Of a DNA stretch of 47,364 nucleotides, positions 8,606 through 15,477 are shown one piece after another. Every line of letters begins with the position of its first letter. Within the stretch, counting starts at the first letter, position 1. The translations under genes and the position numbers were made by a program. The stretch is from Streptomyces sp. S3(2020) (GTDB lineage Bacteria > Actinomycetota > Actinomycetes > Streptomycetales > Streptomycetaceae): contig NZ_JABERD010000065.1 in assembly GCF_013044505.1 (NCBI RefSeq), forward strand, positions 1-47,364. Reading direction: 5' to 3'. The notes beneath the pieces are model-generated. The model ran no database searches. It had not been told where the DNA came from and worked only from the letters and a program-made list of their open reading frames with translations.

Positions 8606-9654
8606 CCCGTCTCATCCCCGCCCCGGTCGTCGTCGACATCCGCCCGGGTGCCCTCGACGACCTGGTGGGCGTCCTCGCCGACGAGCGCATCTCGCACTCC
8701 GGCAGGCTCGCCGTCGCCGTCAGCGGCGGCTCCGGCGCCAAGCTGCGGCAGCGGCTCGAACCCTCGCTGCCCGGCGCCAGCTGGTACGAGGTCGGCGGCG
8801 GCACCCTCGACGACGCCGTACAGCTGGCCAGTGACATAAAGGCCGGCCACTACGACGCGGTCGTGGGCCTCGGCGGCGGCAAGATCATCGACTGCGCCAA
8901 GTTCGCCGCGGCGCGCGTCGGCCTGCCGTTGGTCGCCGTACCGACGAACCTCGCGCACGACGGCCTGTGCTCGCCGGTCGCGACGCTCGACAACGACGCG
9001 GGCCGCGGCTCGTACGGCGTGCCGAACCCGATCGCGGTCGTCATCGACCTGGACGTCATCCACCAGGCCCCGGCCCGGTTCGTGCGCGCGGGGATCGGCG
9101 ACGCCGTCTCCAACGTCTCCGCGATCGCGGACTGGGAGCTCGCCAACCGCGTCAAGGGCGAGAAGATCGACGGCCTCGCCGCCTCGATCGCCCGCCAGGC
9201 CGGTGAAGCCGTCCTGCGGCACCCCGGCGGCATAGGGGACACCGACTTCCTCCAGGTGCTCGCCGAGGCGCTCGTCCTCAGCGGTATCGCGATGTCGGTC
9301 TCGGGCGACTCCCGCCCGTCCTCCGGCGCCTGCCACGAGATCAACCACGCCTTCGACCTGCTCTTCCCCAAGCGGGCCGCCGCCCACGGCGAGCAGTGCG
9401 GCCTCGGCGCCACCTTCGCGATGTTCCTGCGGGGTGCGCACGAGGAGTCGGCGTACATGGCCTCCGTACTGCGCCGGCACGGACTGCCGGTGCTGCCGGA
9501 GGAGATCGGCTTCACCGTGGACGAGTTCGTCCGCGCGGTGGAGTTCGCTCCGGAGACCCGGCCCGGCCGGTACACGATCCTCGAACACCTCGACCTCAAG
9601 CCCGACCAGATCAAGGATCTCTACGTCGACTATGTCAAGACCATCGGTAGCTGA
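8593..9654 (+). CDS. glycerol-1-phosphate dehydrogenase-like (iron-containing alcohol dehydrogenase/AraM fold) protein
   Basis: 353 residues from GTG 8593, which has GGGAG 5 nt upstream and overlaps the previous stop. The NAD(P)-binding segment GLGGGKIIDCAKFAA and the loop VPTNLAHDGLCSPVA match sn-glycerol-1-phosphate dehydrogenases (EgsA/AraM). So do the metal ligands in GIGDAVSNVSA, CHEINHAF and AAHGEQCG. These enzymes reduce dihydroxyacetone phosphate to G1P, the stereoisomer used in archaeal lipids and in the bacterial heptaprenylglyceryl phosphate pathway. In this operon it probably makes the polyol phosphate activated by the cytidylyltransferase just upstream. A related ketose- or inosose-phosphate reductase is possible. 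Confidence 0.87.
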   Translation: MPLLTRLIPAPVVVDIRPGALDDLVGVLADERISHSGRLAVAVSGGSGAKLRQRLEPSLPGASWYEVGGGTLDDAVQLASDIKAGHYDAVVGLGGGKIIDCAKFAAARVGLPLVAVPTNLAHDGLCSPVATLDNDAGRGSYGVPNPIAVVIDLDVIHQAPARFVRAGIGDAVSNVSAIADWELANRVKGEKIDGLAASIARQAGEAVLRHPGGIGDTDFLQVLAEALVLSGIAMSVSGDSRPSSGACHEINHAFDLLFPKRAAAHGEQCGLGATFAMFLRGAHEESAYMASVLRRHGLPVLPEEIGFTVDEFVRAVEFAPETRPGRYTILEHLDLKPDQIKDLYVDYVKTIGS

Positions 9655-10411
9655 ACTCCGTCCGGTCGTCCACCCCGCAGGGGTGAAGGACCGGCGCAGC
9701 GGTGAGCACTGGATGGGGCGCCTCTACATGCGCGAGGTGTCCCTGCGGGTCGACCGCTATCTGGTCAACACCAGGGTCACACCCAACCAGCTCACGTACC
9801 TGATGACCGTCTTCGGCGTCCTCGCGGCCCCGGCACTTCTCGTGCCGGGGATCCCGGGGGCCGTGCTCGGTGTGGTCTGTGTGCAGATGTATCTGCTCCT
9901 CGACTGCGTCGACGGCGAGATCGCCCGCTGGAAGAAGCAGTACTCGCTCAACGGCGTCTACCTGGACCGGGTCGGCGCCTACCTCACCGACGCCGCCGTG
10001 CTGGTCGGCTTCGGACTGCGCGCCGCCGACCTGTGGGGCAGCGGCCGGATCGACTGGCTGTGGGCCTTCCTGGGCACCCTGGCCGCGCTCGGCGCCATCC
10101 TGATCAAGGCGGAGACCGACCTCGTCGGTGTCGCCCGGCACCAGACCGGCAAGCCGCCGGTCCAGGAGTCGGCGTCCGAGATGCGCTCCTCCGGCATGGC
10201 ACTGGCCCGCAAGGCCGCCGCCCTGCTGAAGTTCCACCGGCTGATCCTCGGCATCGAGGCGTCCCTGCTGATCCTGGTCCTGGCCGTCGTGGACCATGTG
10301 CAGGGCGACCTGTTCTGGTCCCGGCTCGGCGTCGCCGTACTGGCCGGTATCGCGATGCTCCAGACCCTGCTGCACCTCGTGTCCATCCTGGCCTCCAGCA
10401 GGCTGAAGTGA
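9632..10411 (+). CDS. CDP-alcohol phosphatidyltransferase-family membrane protein with altered active-site motif
   Basis: 259 residues with five to six membrane helices. The family signature starts at D91 (DCVDGEIAR) and continues through G108 and D112. The fourth, normally invariant aspartate, which is the proposed catalytic base, is Ala116 (VYLDRVGAYLTD). The next Asp is residue 120, one helical turn further. The enzyme either uses a shifted base or is not a classical transferase. The ATG at 9632 overlaps the dehydrogenase gene by 23 bp and has only a distant AAGGA at 9613. A start further downstream near 9681 is possible. The gene overlaps the glycosyltransferase by GTGA. Together with the first gene it gives the operon two CDP-alcohol enzymes. 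Confidence 0.85.
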   Translation: MSRPSVAELRPVVHPAGVKDRRSGEHWMGRLYMREVSLRVDRYLVNTRVTPNQLTYLMTVFGVLAAPALLVPGIPGAVLGVVCVQMYLLLDCVDGEIARWKKQYSLNGVYLDRVGAYLTDAAVLVGFGLRAADLWGSGRIDWLWAFLGTLAALGAILIKAETDLVGVARHQTGKPPVQESASEMRSSGMALARKAAALLKFHRLILGIEASLLILVLAVVDHVQGDLFWSRLGVAVLAGIAMLQTLLHLVSILASSRLK

Positions 10412-11289
10412 GCGGCATGAAGGTCGGCGCGGTCATCATCACCATGGGTAACCGCCCCGACGAGCTGCGGGCCCTGCTCGACTCGGTCGCCAAGCAGGAC
10501 GGCGACCGCGTCGAGGTGGCCGTGGTCGGCAACGGCTCGCCCGTCCCCGAGGTCCCCGAGGGCGTGCGCACCGTCGAACTGCCCGAGAACCTCGGCATCC
10601 CCGGCGGCCGCAACGTCGGCATCGAGGCCTTCGGCCCCGGCGGCCGCGACGTCGACATATTGCTCTTCCTCGACGACGACGGCCTCCTCGCCACCCACGA
10701 CACCGCCGAACTCTGCCGGCAGGCCTTCGAGGCCGACCCCGAGCTCGGCATCATCAGCTTCCGCATCGCCGACCCGGACACCGGCGAGACCCAGCGCCGC
10801 CACGTCCCCCGGCTGCGCGCCGCCGACCCGATGCGCTCCTCCCGGGTCACCACCTTCCTGGGCGGCGCCAACGCCGTACGCACGAAGGTCTTCGCCGAAG
10901 TCGGCGGGCTCCCGGACGAGTTCTTCTACGCCCACGAGGAAACCGACCTGGCGTGGCGGGCCCTCGACGCGGGCTGGATGATCGACTACCGGTCCGACAT
11001 GGTGCTGTACCACCCCACGACCGCGCCCTCGCGGCACGCGGTCTACCACCGCATGGTCGCCCGCAACCGGGTCTGGCTCGCCCGCCGCAACCTCCCCGCC
11101 CTCCTGGTCCCCGTCTACCTCGGGGTCTGGATGCTGCTCACCCTGCTGCGCCGCCCCTCGCGGCCCGCGCTCAAGGCGTGGTTCGGCGGGTTCCGGGAGG
11201 GCTGGAGCACCGCGTGCGGCCCCCGCCGGCCGATGAAGTGGCGTACGGTGTGGCGGCTGACCCGACTGGGCCGGCCCCCGGTCATCTGA
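10408..11289 (+). CDS. family 2 glycosyltransferase
   Basis: 293 residues, GT-A fold. The N-terminal VGAVIITMGNRPDELRALL is typical of GT2. The nucleotide-sugar site includes NLGIPGGRNVGI, the metal-binding triad is LLFLDDDGLL, and the acceptor/base motif is HEETDLAWRALDAGW. A hydrophobic stretch near the C-terminus (LLVPVYLGVWMLLTLL) suggests membrane association. It probably adds sugars to the lipid-linked or polyol-phosphate product before export by the ABC transporter encoded next. GTG 10408 makes a GTGA overlap with the previous stop; ATG 10417 is an in-frame alternative. Donor and linkage cannot be predicted. Confidence 0.88.
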   Translation: MSGMKVGAVIITMGNRPDELRALLDSVAKQDGDRVEVAVVGNGSPVPEVPEGVRTVELPENLGIPGGRNVGIEAFGPGGRDVDILLFLDDDGLLATHDTAELCRQAFEADPELGIISFRIADPDTGETQRRHVPRLRAADPMRSSRVTTFLGGANAVRTKVFAEVGGLPDEFFYAHEETDLAWRALDAGWMIDYRSDMVLYHPTTAPSRHAVYHRMVARNRVWLARRNLPALLVPVYLGVWMLLTLLRRPSRPALKAWFGGFREGWSTACGPRRPMKWRTVWRLTRLGRPPVI

Positions 11290-11389
11290 CAAGCTCGAAA
11301 CCGAGAGCACCGCCGGGCCCGACCCAGGAACCCGGTCCATGCCCCCAGCCCGCACAGGCTGCGCATCCAGAGGACGAAAGTTTCCACAG

Positions 11390-12325
11390 GTGAGTGAGAC
11401 AACGCATGACGGCGGAATCGCGGTGAGCGCGCCTCCGTCGCCCGACGAGGGCCTTACGGCGGCGCAGCTCGCCGACAAGTACGGGCTGTCCGTGAGCGGC
11501 GCCCGCCCCTCGCTCGTCGAGTACGTCCGCCAGCTCTGGGACCGCCGTCACTTCATCCTCGCGTTCTCGCGGGCGAAGCTGACCGCCCAGTACAGCCAGG
11601 CCAAGCTCGGCCAGCTGTGGCAGGTGGCCACACCGCTGCTGAACGCGCTCGTGTACTTCTTCATCTTCGGTCTGCTGCTGGGCGCCCGGAAGGGCATCCC
11701 GCACGACATCTACGTGCCGTTCCTGGTCACGGGCGTCTTCGTCTTCACCTTCACGCAGAGCTCGGTCCTCGCCGGCGTGCGCGCCATCTCCGGCAACCTC
11801 GGCCTGGTCCGCGCCCTGCACTTCCCGCGCGCCTCGCTGCCGATCTCCTTCGCCCTCCAGCAGCTCCAGCAGCTGCTGTACTCGATGATCGTGCTGGTCG
11901 TGGTCATGGTGGCGTTCGGCAGCTACCCGAGTCTGTCCTGGCTCCTTGTGCTGCCCGCGCTGGTCCTGCACTTCGTCTTCAACACCGGCCTCGCGCTGAT
12001 CTTCGCCCGGATGGGCAGCAAGACCCCCGACCTGGCCCAGCTGATGCCGTTCGTGCTGCGCACCTGGATGTACGCCTCCGGCGTCATGTTCAGCATCCCG
12101 GCGATGCTCGCCGACAAGGACATGCCGGGCTGGGTCACCGAGGTCCTCCAGTGGAACCCCGCCGCGATCTACATGGACCTGGTCCGCTTCGCGATGATCG
12201 ACGGATACGGCTCCGAGTACCTGCCCCCGCACGTGTGGCTCTTCGCCCTCGGCTGGGCGCTGCTCGCCGGAGCGTGCGGCTTCGTCTACTTCTGGAAGGC
12301 GGAAGAGAGGTACGGCCGTGGCTGA
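11390..12325 (+). CDS. ABC-2 type exporter permease, TagG/Wzm-like
   Basis: 311 residues. A polar N-terminus of about 60 residues is followed by six membrane segments, including PLLNALVYFFIFGLLLG and a hydrophobic stretch that begins YSMIVLVVVMVAFG. The amphipathic SRAKLTAQYSQAKLGQLW segment before helix 1 is characteristic of polysaccharide and teichoic-acid ABC-2 permeases. With the ATPase encoded next (8-bp overlap) it forms an exporter for a lipid-linked glycan or polyol-phosphate polymer. GTG 11390 was chosen. AGAGGA lies 15 nt upstream, rather far, and GTG 11423 is an alternative. The 100 bp from the glycosyltransferase is the largest gap in the operon. Confidence 0.9.
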   Translation: MSETTHDGGIAVSAPPSPDEGLTAAQLADKYGLSVSGARPSLVEYVRQLWDRRHFILAFSRAKLTAQYSQAKLGQLWQVATPLLNALVYFFIFGLLLGARKGIPHDIYVPFLVTGVFVFTFTQSSVLAGVRAISGNLGLVRALHFPRASLPISFALQQLQQLLYSMIVLVVVMVAFGSYPSLSWLLVLPALVLHFVFNTGLALIFARMGSKTPDLAQLMPFVLRTWMYASGVMFSIPAMLADKDMPGWVTEVLQWNPAAIYMDLVRFAMIDGYGSEYLPPHVWLFALGWALLAGACGFVYFWKAEERYGRG

Positions 12326-13103
12326 GCAGCAGCGGGACCCCCGCCCCACCGTCATCGCGGACGACCTGCACATCGTCTACCGAGTCAACGGCGCCAGGTC
12401 CGGCAAGGGCAGCGCCACCGCAGCCCTGAGCCGCATCGTCAGGCGGGGCTCCGACGACGCGGCGCGAGGGGTGCGCAAGGTGCACGCCGTGCGCGGCGTC
12501 TCCTTCGTCTCCTACCGCGGTGAGGCCATCGGACTGATCGGCTCCAACGGCTCCGGCAAGTCGACCCTGCTGCGCGCCATCGCGGGGCTGCTGCCCGCCG
12601 AGAGCGGCAAGGTCTACACCGACGGCCAGCCCTCGCTGCTCGGCGTCAACGCGGCCCTGATGAACGACCTCACGGGCGAGCGGAACGTCATATTGGGCGG
12701 GCTCGCCATGGGTATGTCCCGGGAGCAGATCAAGGAGCGCTACCAGGAGATCGTCGACTTCTCCGGTATCAACGAGAAGGGTGACTTCATCACCCTCCCG
12801 ATGCGCACCTACTCCTCCGGCATGGCGGCCCGGCTGCGCTTCTCCATCGCCGCGGCCAAGGACCACGACGTCCTGATGATCGACGAGGCACTGGCCACCG
12901 GCGACCGCAAGTTCCAGAAGCGCTCCGAGGCGCGCATCCGCGAACTGCGCAAGGAAGCCGGCACGGTGTTCCTGGTCAGCCACAACAACAAGTCGATCCG
13001 GGACACCTGCGACCGGGTCCTGTGGCTGGAGCGCGGCGAGCTGCGCATGGACGGCCCGACCGAAGAGGTACTCAAGGAGTACGAGAAGTTCACGGGCAAG
13101 TAG
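12318..13103 (+). CDS. ABC exporter ATPase, TagH/Wzt-like
   Basis: 261 residues. Walker A is IGSNGSGKST, the signature motif YSSGMAARL, Walker B VLMIDEAL, and the H-loop is in VFLVSHNNKSI. RNVILGGLAMGMS after the Q-loop region is typical of the polysaccharide/teichoic-acid export subfamily, as is a long insert before Walker A (residues 15-60). There is no C-terminal carbohydrate-binding extension, so the recognition mechanism is the TagGH rather than the Wzt O9a type. GTG 12318 overlaps the permease stop by 8 bp. A strong terminator follows at 13144, which ends the operon. Confidence 0.93.
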   Translation: MAEQQRDPRPTVIADDLHIVYRVNGARSGKGSATAALSRIVRRGSDDAARGVRKVHAVRGVSFVSYRGEAIGLIGSNGSGKSTLLRAIAGLLPAESGKVYTDGQPSLLGVNAALMNDLTGERNVILGGLAMGMSREQIKERYQEIVDFSGINEKGDFITLPMRTYSSGMAARLRFSIAAAKDHDVLMIDEALATGDRKFQKRSEARIRELRKEAGTVFLVSHNNKSIRDTCDRVLWLERGELRMDGPTEEVLKEYEKFTGK

Positions 13104-13143
13104 TCCACCCGGGCCTGGACGTACCGGGCCACGACGCTTCGCA

Positions 13144-13174
13144 GGGCCCCGCCGGAACTGCTCCGGCGGGGCCC
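13144..13174 (+). terminator. terminator of the polyol-phosphate/exporter operon
   Basis: A perfect 13-bp GC-rich stem (GGGCCCCGCCGGA / TCCGGCGGGGCCC) with the 5-nt loop ACTGC lies 40 bp past the ABC ATPase stop. It has no U tract. It separates this operon from the hopanoid operon, so the latter must have its own promoter in 13175-13428. Confidence 0.8.
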
Positions 13175-13268
13175 CGCGTCTGCAAAGGAAACGTCAACTT
13201 CGGTACGGCGTAGGAATCTTGAAGCCAATCGGTGTGTTGTTGTGATGTGCAGGACACCCCGACTCACC

Positions 13269-13287
13269 ACGTTGAGTTGTACAACGT
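13269..13287. promoter_or_regulatory. candidate operator upstream of the hopanoid operon
   Basis: An interrupted inverted repeat ACGTTG-N7-CAACGT contains an inner perfect 10-bp palindrome, GTTGTACAAC (13276-13285). It lies about 140 bp before the first short ORF, in the only substantial non-coding gap ahead of hpnC (13104-13428, which also holds the terminator at 13144). The region is AT-richer than its surroundings. I could not fix a -10/-35 pair with confidence. The binding protein is unknown. Confidence 0.35.
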
Positions 13288-13428
13288 AAGCTGTACCGGT
13301 CCCGAATCGCGGCAAGTGGGGCGATAATGCCCGACACCTTCAGTTGGAGCGGCTGCGCGGAAGGCCGGGCGGCGTGTCCGAAATAGTGTGTATTGGGTCG
13401 GCGGTGTAGAACGGGAGATGTGACGGCT

Positions 13429-13491
13429 ATGGCTACGGAAACTCCCCAGCTCAACGCATGTGCCGTCCCCGCTCCGGGCAGTCCGCGGTGA
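13429..13491 (+). CDS. short leader ORF coupled to hpnC
   Basis: 20 codons (MATETPQLNACAVPAPGSPR, then TGA). The ATG has GGGAGA at 13413-13418. The stop codon overlaps the hpnC GTG start in a GTGA (13488-13491), and that GTG has no good Shine-Dalgarno sequence of its own. This arrangement fits translational coupling of hpnC to a leader peptide. It could instead be a chance ORF, with hpnC starting elsewhere (for example ATG 13458, which lacks a site). The peptide resembles nothing I recognise. Confidence 0.4.
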   Translation: MATETPQLNACAVPAPGSPR

Positions 13492-14390
13492 CGGGTACCG
13501 ACACGGCGCGCGTCCCGGATCCGGAGCGCGGCACGCTGGACAAGGCCGCGGGTGAGAACTTCCCCGTGGCACCCTTCTTCCTGCCCCGGGCCTGGCGCGC
13601 CGATCTCATGGCGGTATACGGCTTCGCCCGTCTTGTCGACGACATCGGCGACGGTGACCTCGCCCCCGGCGGCGCCGACGCCCGCCTGCTCGGCGTGGCG
13701 GCGCGGGACGCCGAGGACCGGCTGCTCCTCCTGGACGCCTTCGAGGCCGACCTGGAGCGGGTTTTCTCCGGAGAGCCCCGCCACCCCCTGCTGCGCCGCC
13801 TGCGGCCGACGGTCCGCCGCTGCTCGCTCACCCCCGAGCCCTTCCTCGGCCTGATCGCCGCCAACCGCCAGGACCAGCTGGTCAAGCGGTACGAGACCTA
13901 CAACGATCTGCTCGCCTACTGCGAACTGTCGGCCAACCCCGTGGGCCGCCTGGTCCTCGGCGTCACCGGCACCTCGACCCCCGAGCGGATCCGGCTGTCG
14001 GACGAGATCTGCACGGCCCTCCAGATCGTCGAACACCTCCAGGACGTCGCCGAGGACCTCGGCCGCGACCGCATCTACCTGCCCGCCGAGGACATGAAGC
14101 GGTTCCATGTCCAGGAGGCGGATCTCGCCACGAAGACCGCAGGCGCATCGGTGCGCGCACTGGTCGCGTACGAAGCACAACGCGCCCGCGGTCTCCTGAA
14201 TGAAGGCGCCCCCCTGGTGGGTAGCGTCCACGGCAGGCTGAAGCTGCTGCTCGCGGGGTTCGTGGCGGGGGGAAGGGCGGCCATCCACGCGATCGCCGCC
14301 GCCGAATACGACGTACTTCCCGGCCCGCCCAAGCCCGGCAAGATCCAGTTGCTGCGCGAGATGGGCACGACTCTGCGAGGAGAGGGGTGA
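13488..14390 (+). CDS. hpnC: squalene/phytoene synthase family protein HpnC (hydroxysqualene synthase)
   Basis: 300 residues from GTG 13488. It has the two Asp-rich motifs of trans-isoprenyl synthases: RLVDDIGDG near residue 55 and HLQDVAEDLGRDRIYLP near residue 190. NPVGRLVLGV lies between them. In the three-enzyme bacterial squalene route HpnD makes presqualene diphosphate, HpnC converts it to hydroxysqualene and HpnE reduces that to squalene. Order in the cluster (C, D, E) and overlaps of 4 bp support this assignment over phytoene synthase. The start codon depends on the short ORF upstream, which it overlaps. Confidence 0.93.
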   Translation: MTGTDTARVPDPERGTLDKAAGENFPVAPFFLPRAWRADLMAVYGFARLVDDIGDGDLAPGGADARLLGVAARDAEDRLLLLDAFEADLERVFSGEPRHPLLRRLRPTVRRCSLTPEPFLGLIAANRQDQLVKRYETYNDLLAYCELSANPVGRLVLGVTGTSTPERIRLSDEICTALQIVEHLQDVAEDLGRDRIYLPAEDMKRFHVQEADLATKTAGASVRALVAYEAQRARGLLNEGAPLVGSVHGRLKLLLAGFVAGGRAAIHAIAAAEYDVLPGPPKPGKIQLLREMGTTLRGEG

Positions 14391-15337
14391 TCCGGACCGT
14401 GGAGGCCGAACCACACGTGTCCGCACCGGTACTCGCCGCCTACAGCTATTGCGAGGCCGTCACCGGACAGCAGGCCCGTAACTTCGCGTACGGCATCAGG
14501 CTCCTGCCGATGTCCAAGCGCCGCGCGATGTCCGCGCTCTACGCGTTCTCGCGCCGTGTCGACGACATCGGCGACGGCGCGCTGGACGACGACGTGAAGA
14601 CCGTCAGACTCGAGGACACCCGGGCGATGCTGGCCCGGGTCCGCGAGGGCGCGGTCGACGAGGACGACACCGACCCGGTCGCGGTCGCCCTCGCCCATGC
14701 CGCCGAGACCTTCCCGATCCCGTTGGGGGGCCTGGACGAGCTCATCGACGGCGTCCTGATGGACGTACGCGGCGAGACCTATGAGACCTGGGACGACCTG
14801 AAGGTCTACTGCCGCTGTGTCGCCGGAGCCATCGGGCGGCTCTCGCTCGGTGTGTTCGGTACGGAACCGGGGGCGCGCGGTGTCGAACGCGCGCCGGAGT
14901 ATGCCGACACGCTCGGTCTCGCGCTCCAGCTCACCAACATCCTGCGGGACGTCCGGGAGGACGCCGAGGGCGGGCGCACCTATCTGCCGGCCGACGACCT
15001 CGCGAAGTTCGGCTGCTCGGCCGGATTCAGCGGGCCGACGCCACCGGAGGGCTCCGACTTCGCGGGCCTCGTGCACTTCGAGGTGCGCCGGGCCCGCGCC
15101 CTCTTCGCCGAGGGCTACCGGCTGCTCCCCATGCTCGACCGGCGCAGTGGCGCCTGTGTCGCCGCCATGGCCGGCATCTACCGCCGGCTCCTCGACCGCA
15201 TCGAGCGCGACCCCCAGGCGGTGCTGCGCGGCCGGGTCTCGCTGCCCGGACGCGAGAAGGCCTATGTCGCCGTGCGCGGCCTCTCCGGCCTCGACGCCCG
15301 GCATGTGACGCGGCGGACCGTCAGGAGGCGCACCTGA
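14387..15337 (+). CDS. hpnD: presqualene diphosphate synthase HpnD
   Basis: 316 residues. It condenses two farnesyl diphosphates to presqualene diphosphate. First Asp-rich motif: RRVDDIGDGALDDD near residue 55. Second: LRDVREDAEGGRTYLP near residue 190, with YCRCVAGAIGRLSLGVFG between. The KRRAMSALYAFSR segment is typical of the HpnD branch. GTG 14387 overlaps the hpnC stop by GTGA and is preceded by GAGAGGG. At the other end it overlaps the following 46-codon ORF by a TGATG. Confidence 0.95.
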   Translation: MIRTVEAEPHVSAPVLAAYSYCEAVTGQQARNFAYGIRLLPMSKRRAMSALYAFSRRVDDIGDGALDDDVKTVRLEDTRAMLARVREGAVDEDDTDPVAVALAHAAETFPIPLGGLDELIDGVLMDVRGETYETWDDLKVYCRCVAGAIGRLSLGVFGTEPGARGVERAPEYADTLGLALQLTNILRDVREDAEGGRTYLPADDLAKFGCSAGFSGPTPPEGSDFAGLVHFEVRRARALFAEGYRLLPMLDRRSGACVAAMAGIYRRLLDRIERDPQAVLRGRVSLPGREKAYVAVRGLSGLDARHVTRRTVRRRT

Positions 15338-15477
15338 TGGACAATCCGGTCCAAGGTGATGCCACCGGGGAAAAGTGGCACGCAACCCTCCGCTCAGGGA
15401 CCGCGTCCCTGACTGCAACGGCCGGCCGTGCACCGTTCAAGCACCGCGGCGGCCGGGCAGGGGAGGGCGCACGATGA
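15337..15477 (+). CDS. small 46-residue protein between hpnD and hpnE
   Basis: 46 codons in frame with no interruption. The ATG at 15337 overlaps the hpnD stop (TGATG), a near-perfect AGGAGG lies at 15323-15328, and the stop overlaps the hpnE start as ATGA (15474-15477). The product is basic and polar with no membrane segment or signal peptide. It begins MDNPVQGDATGEKWHATLR and ends RGGRAGEGAR, with a central Ala/Thr-rich TASLTATAGRAPF. The style recalls a family of tiny Streptomyces proteins annotated DUF6380, but that is from memory and uncertain. Its position inside a coupled operon with an excellent ribosome-binding site makes translation likely. The function is unknown. Confidence 0.68.
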   Translation: MDNPVQGDATGEKWHATLRSGTASLTATAGRAPFKHRGGRAGEGAR

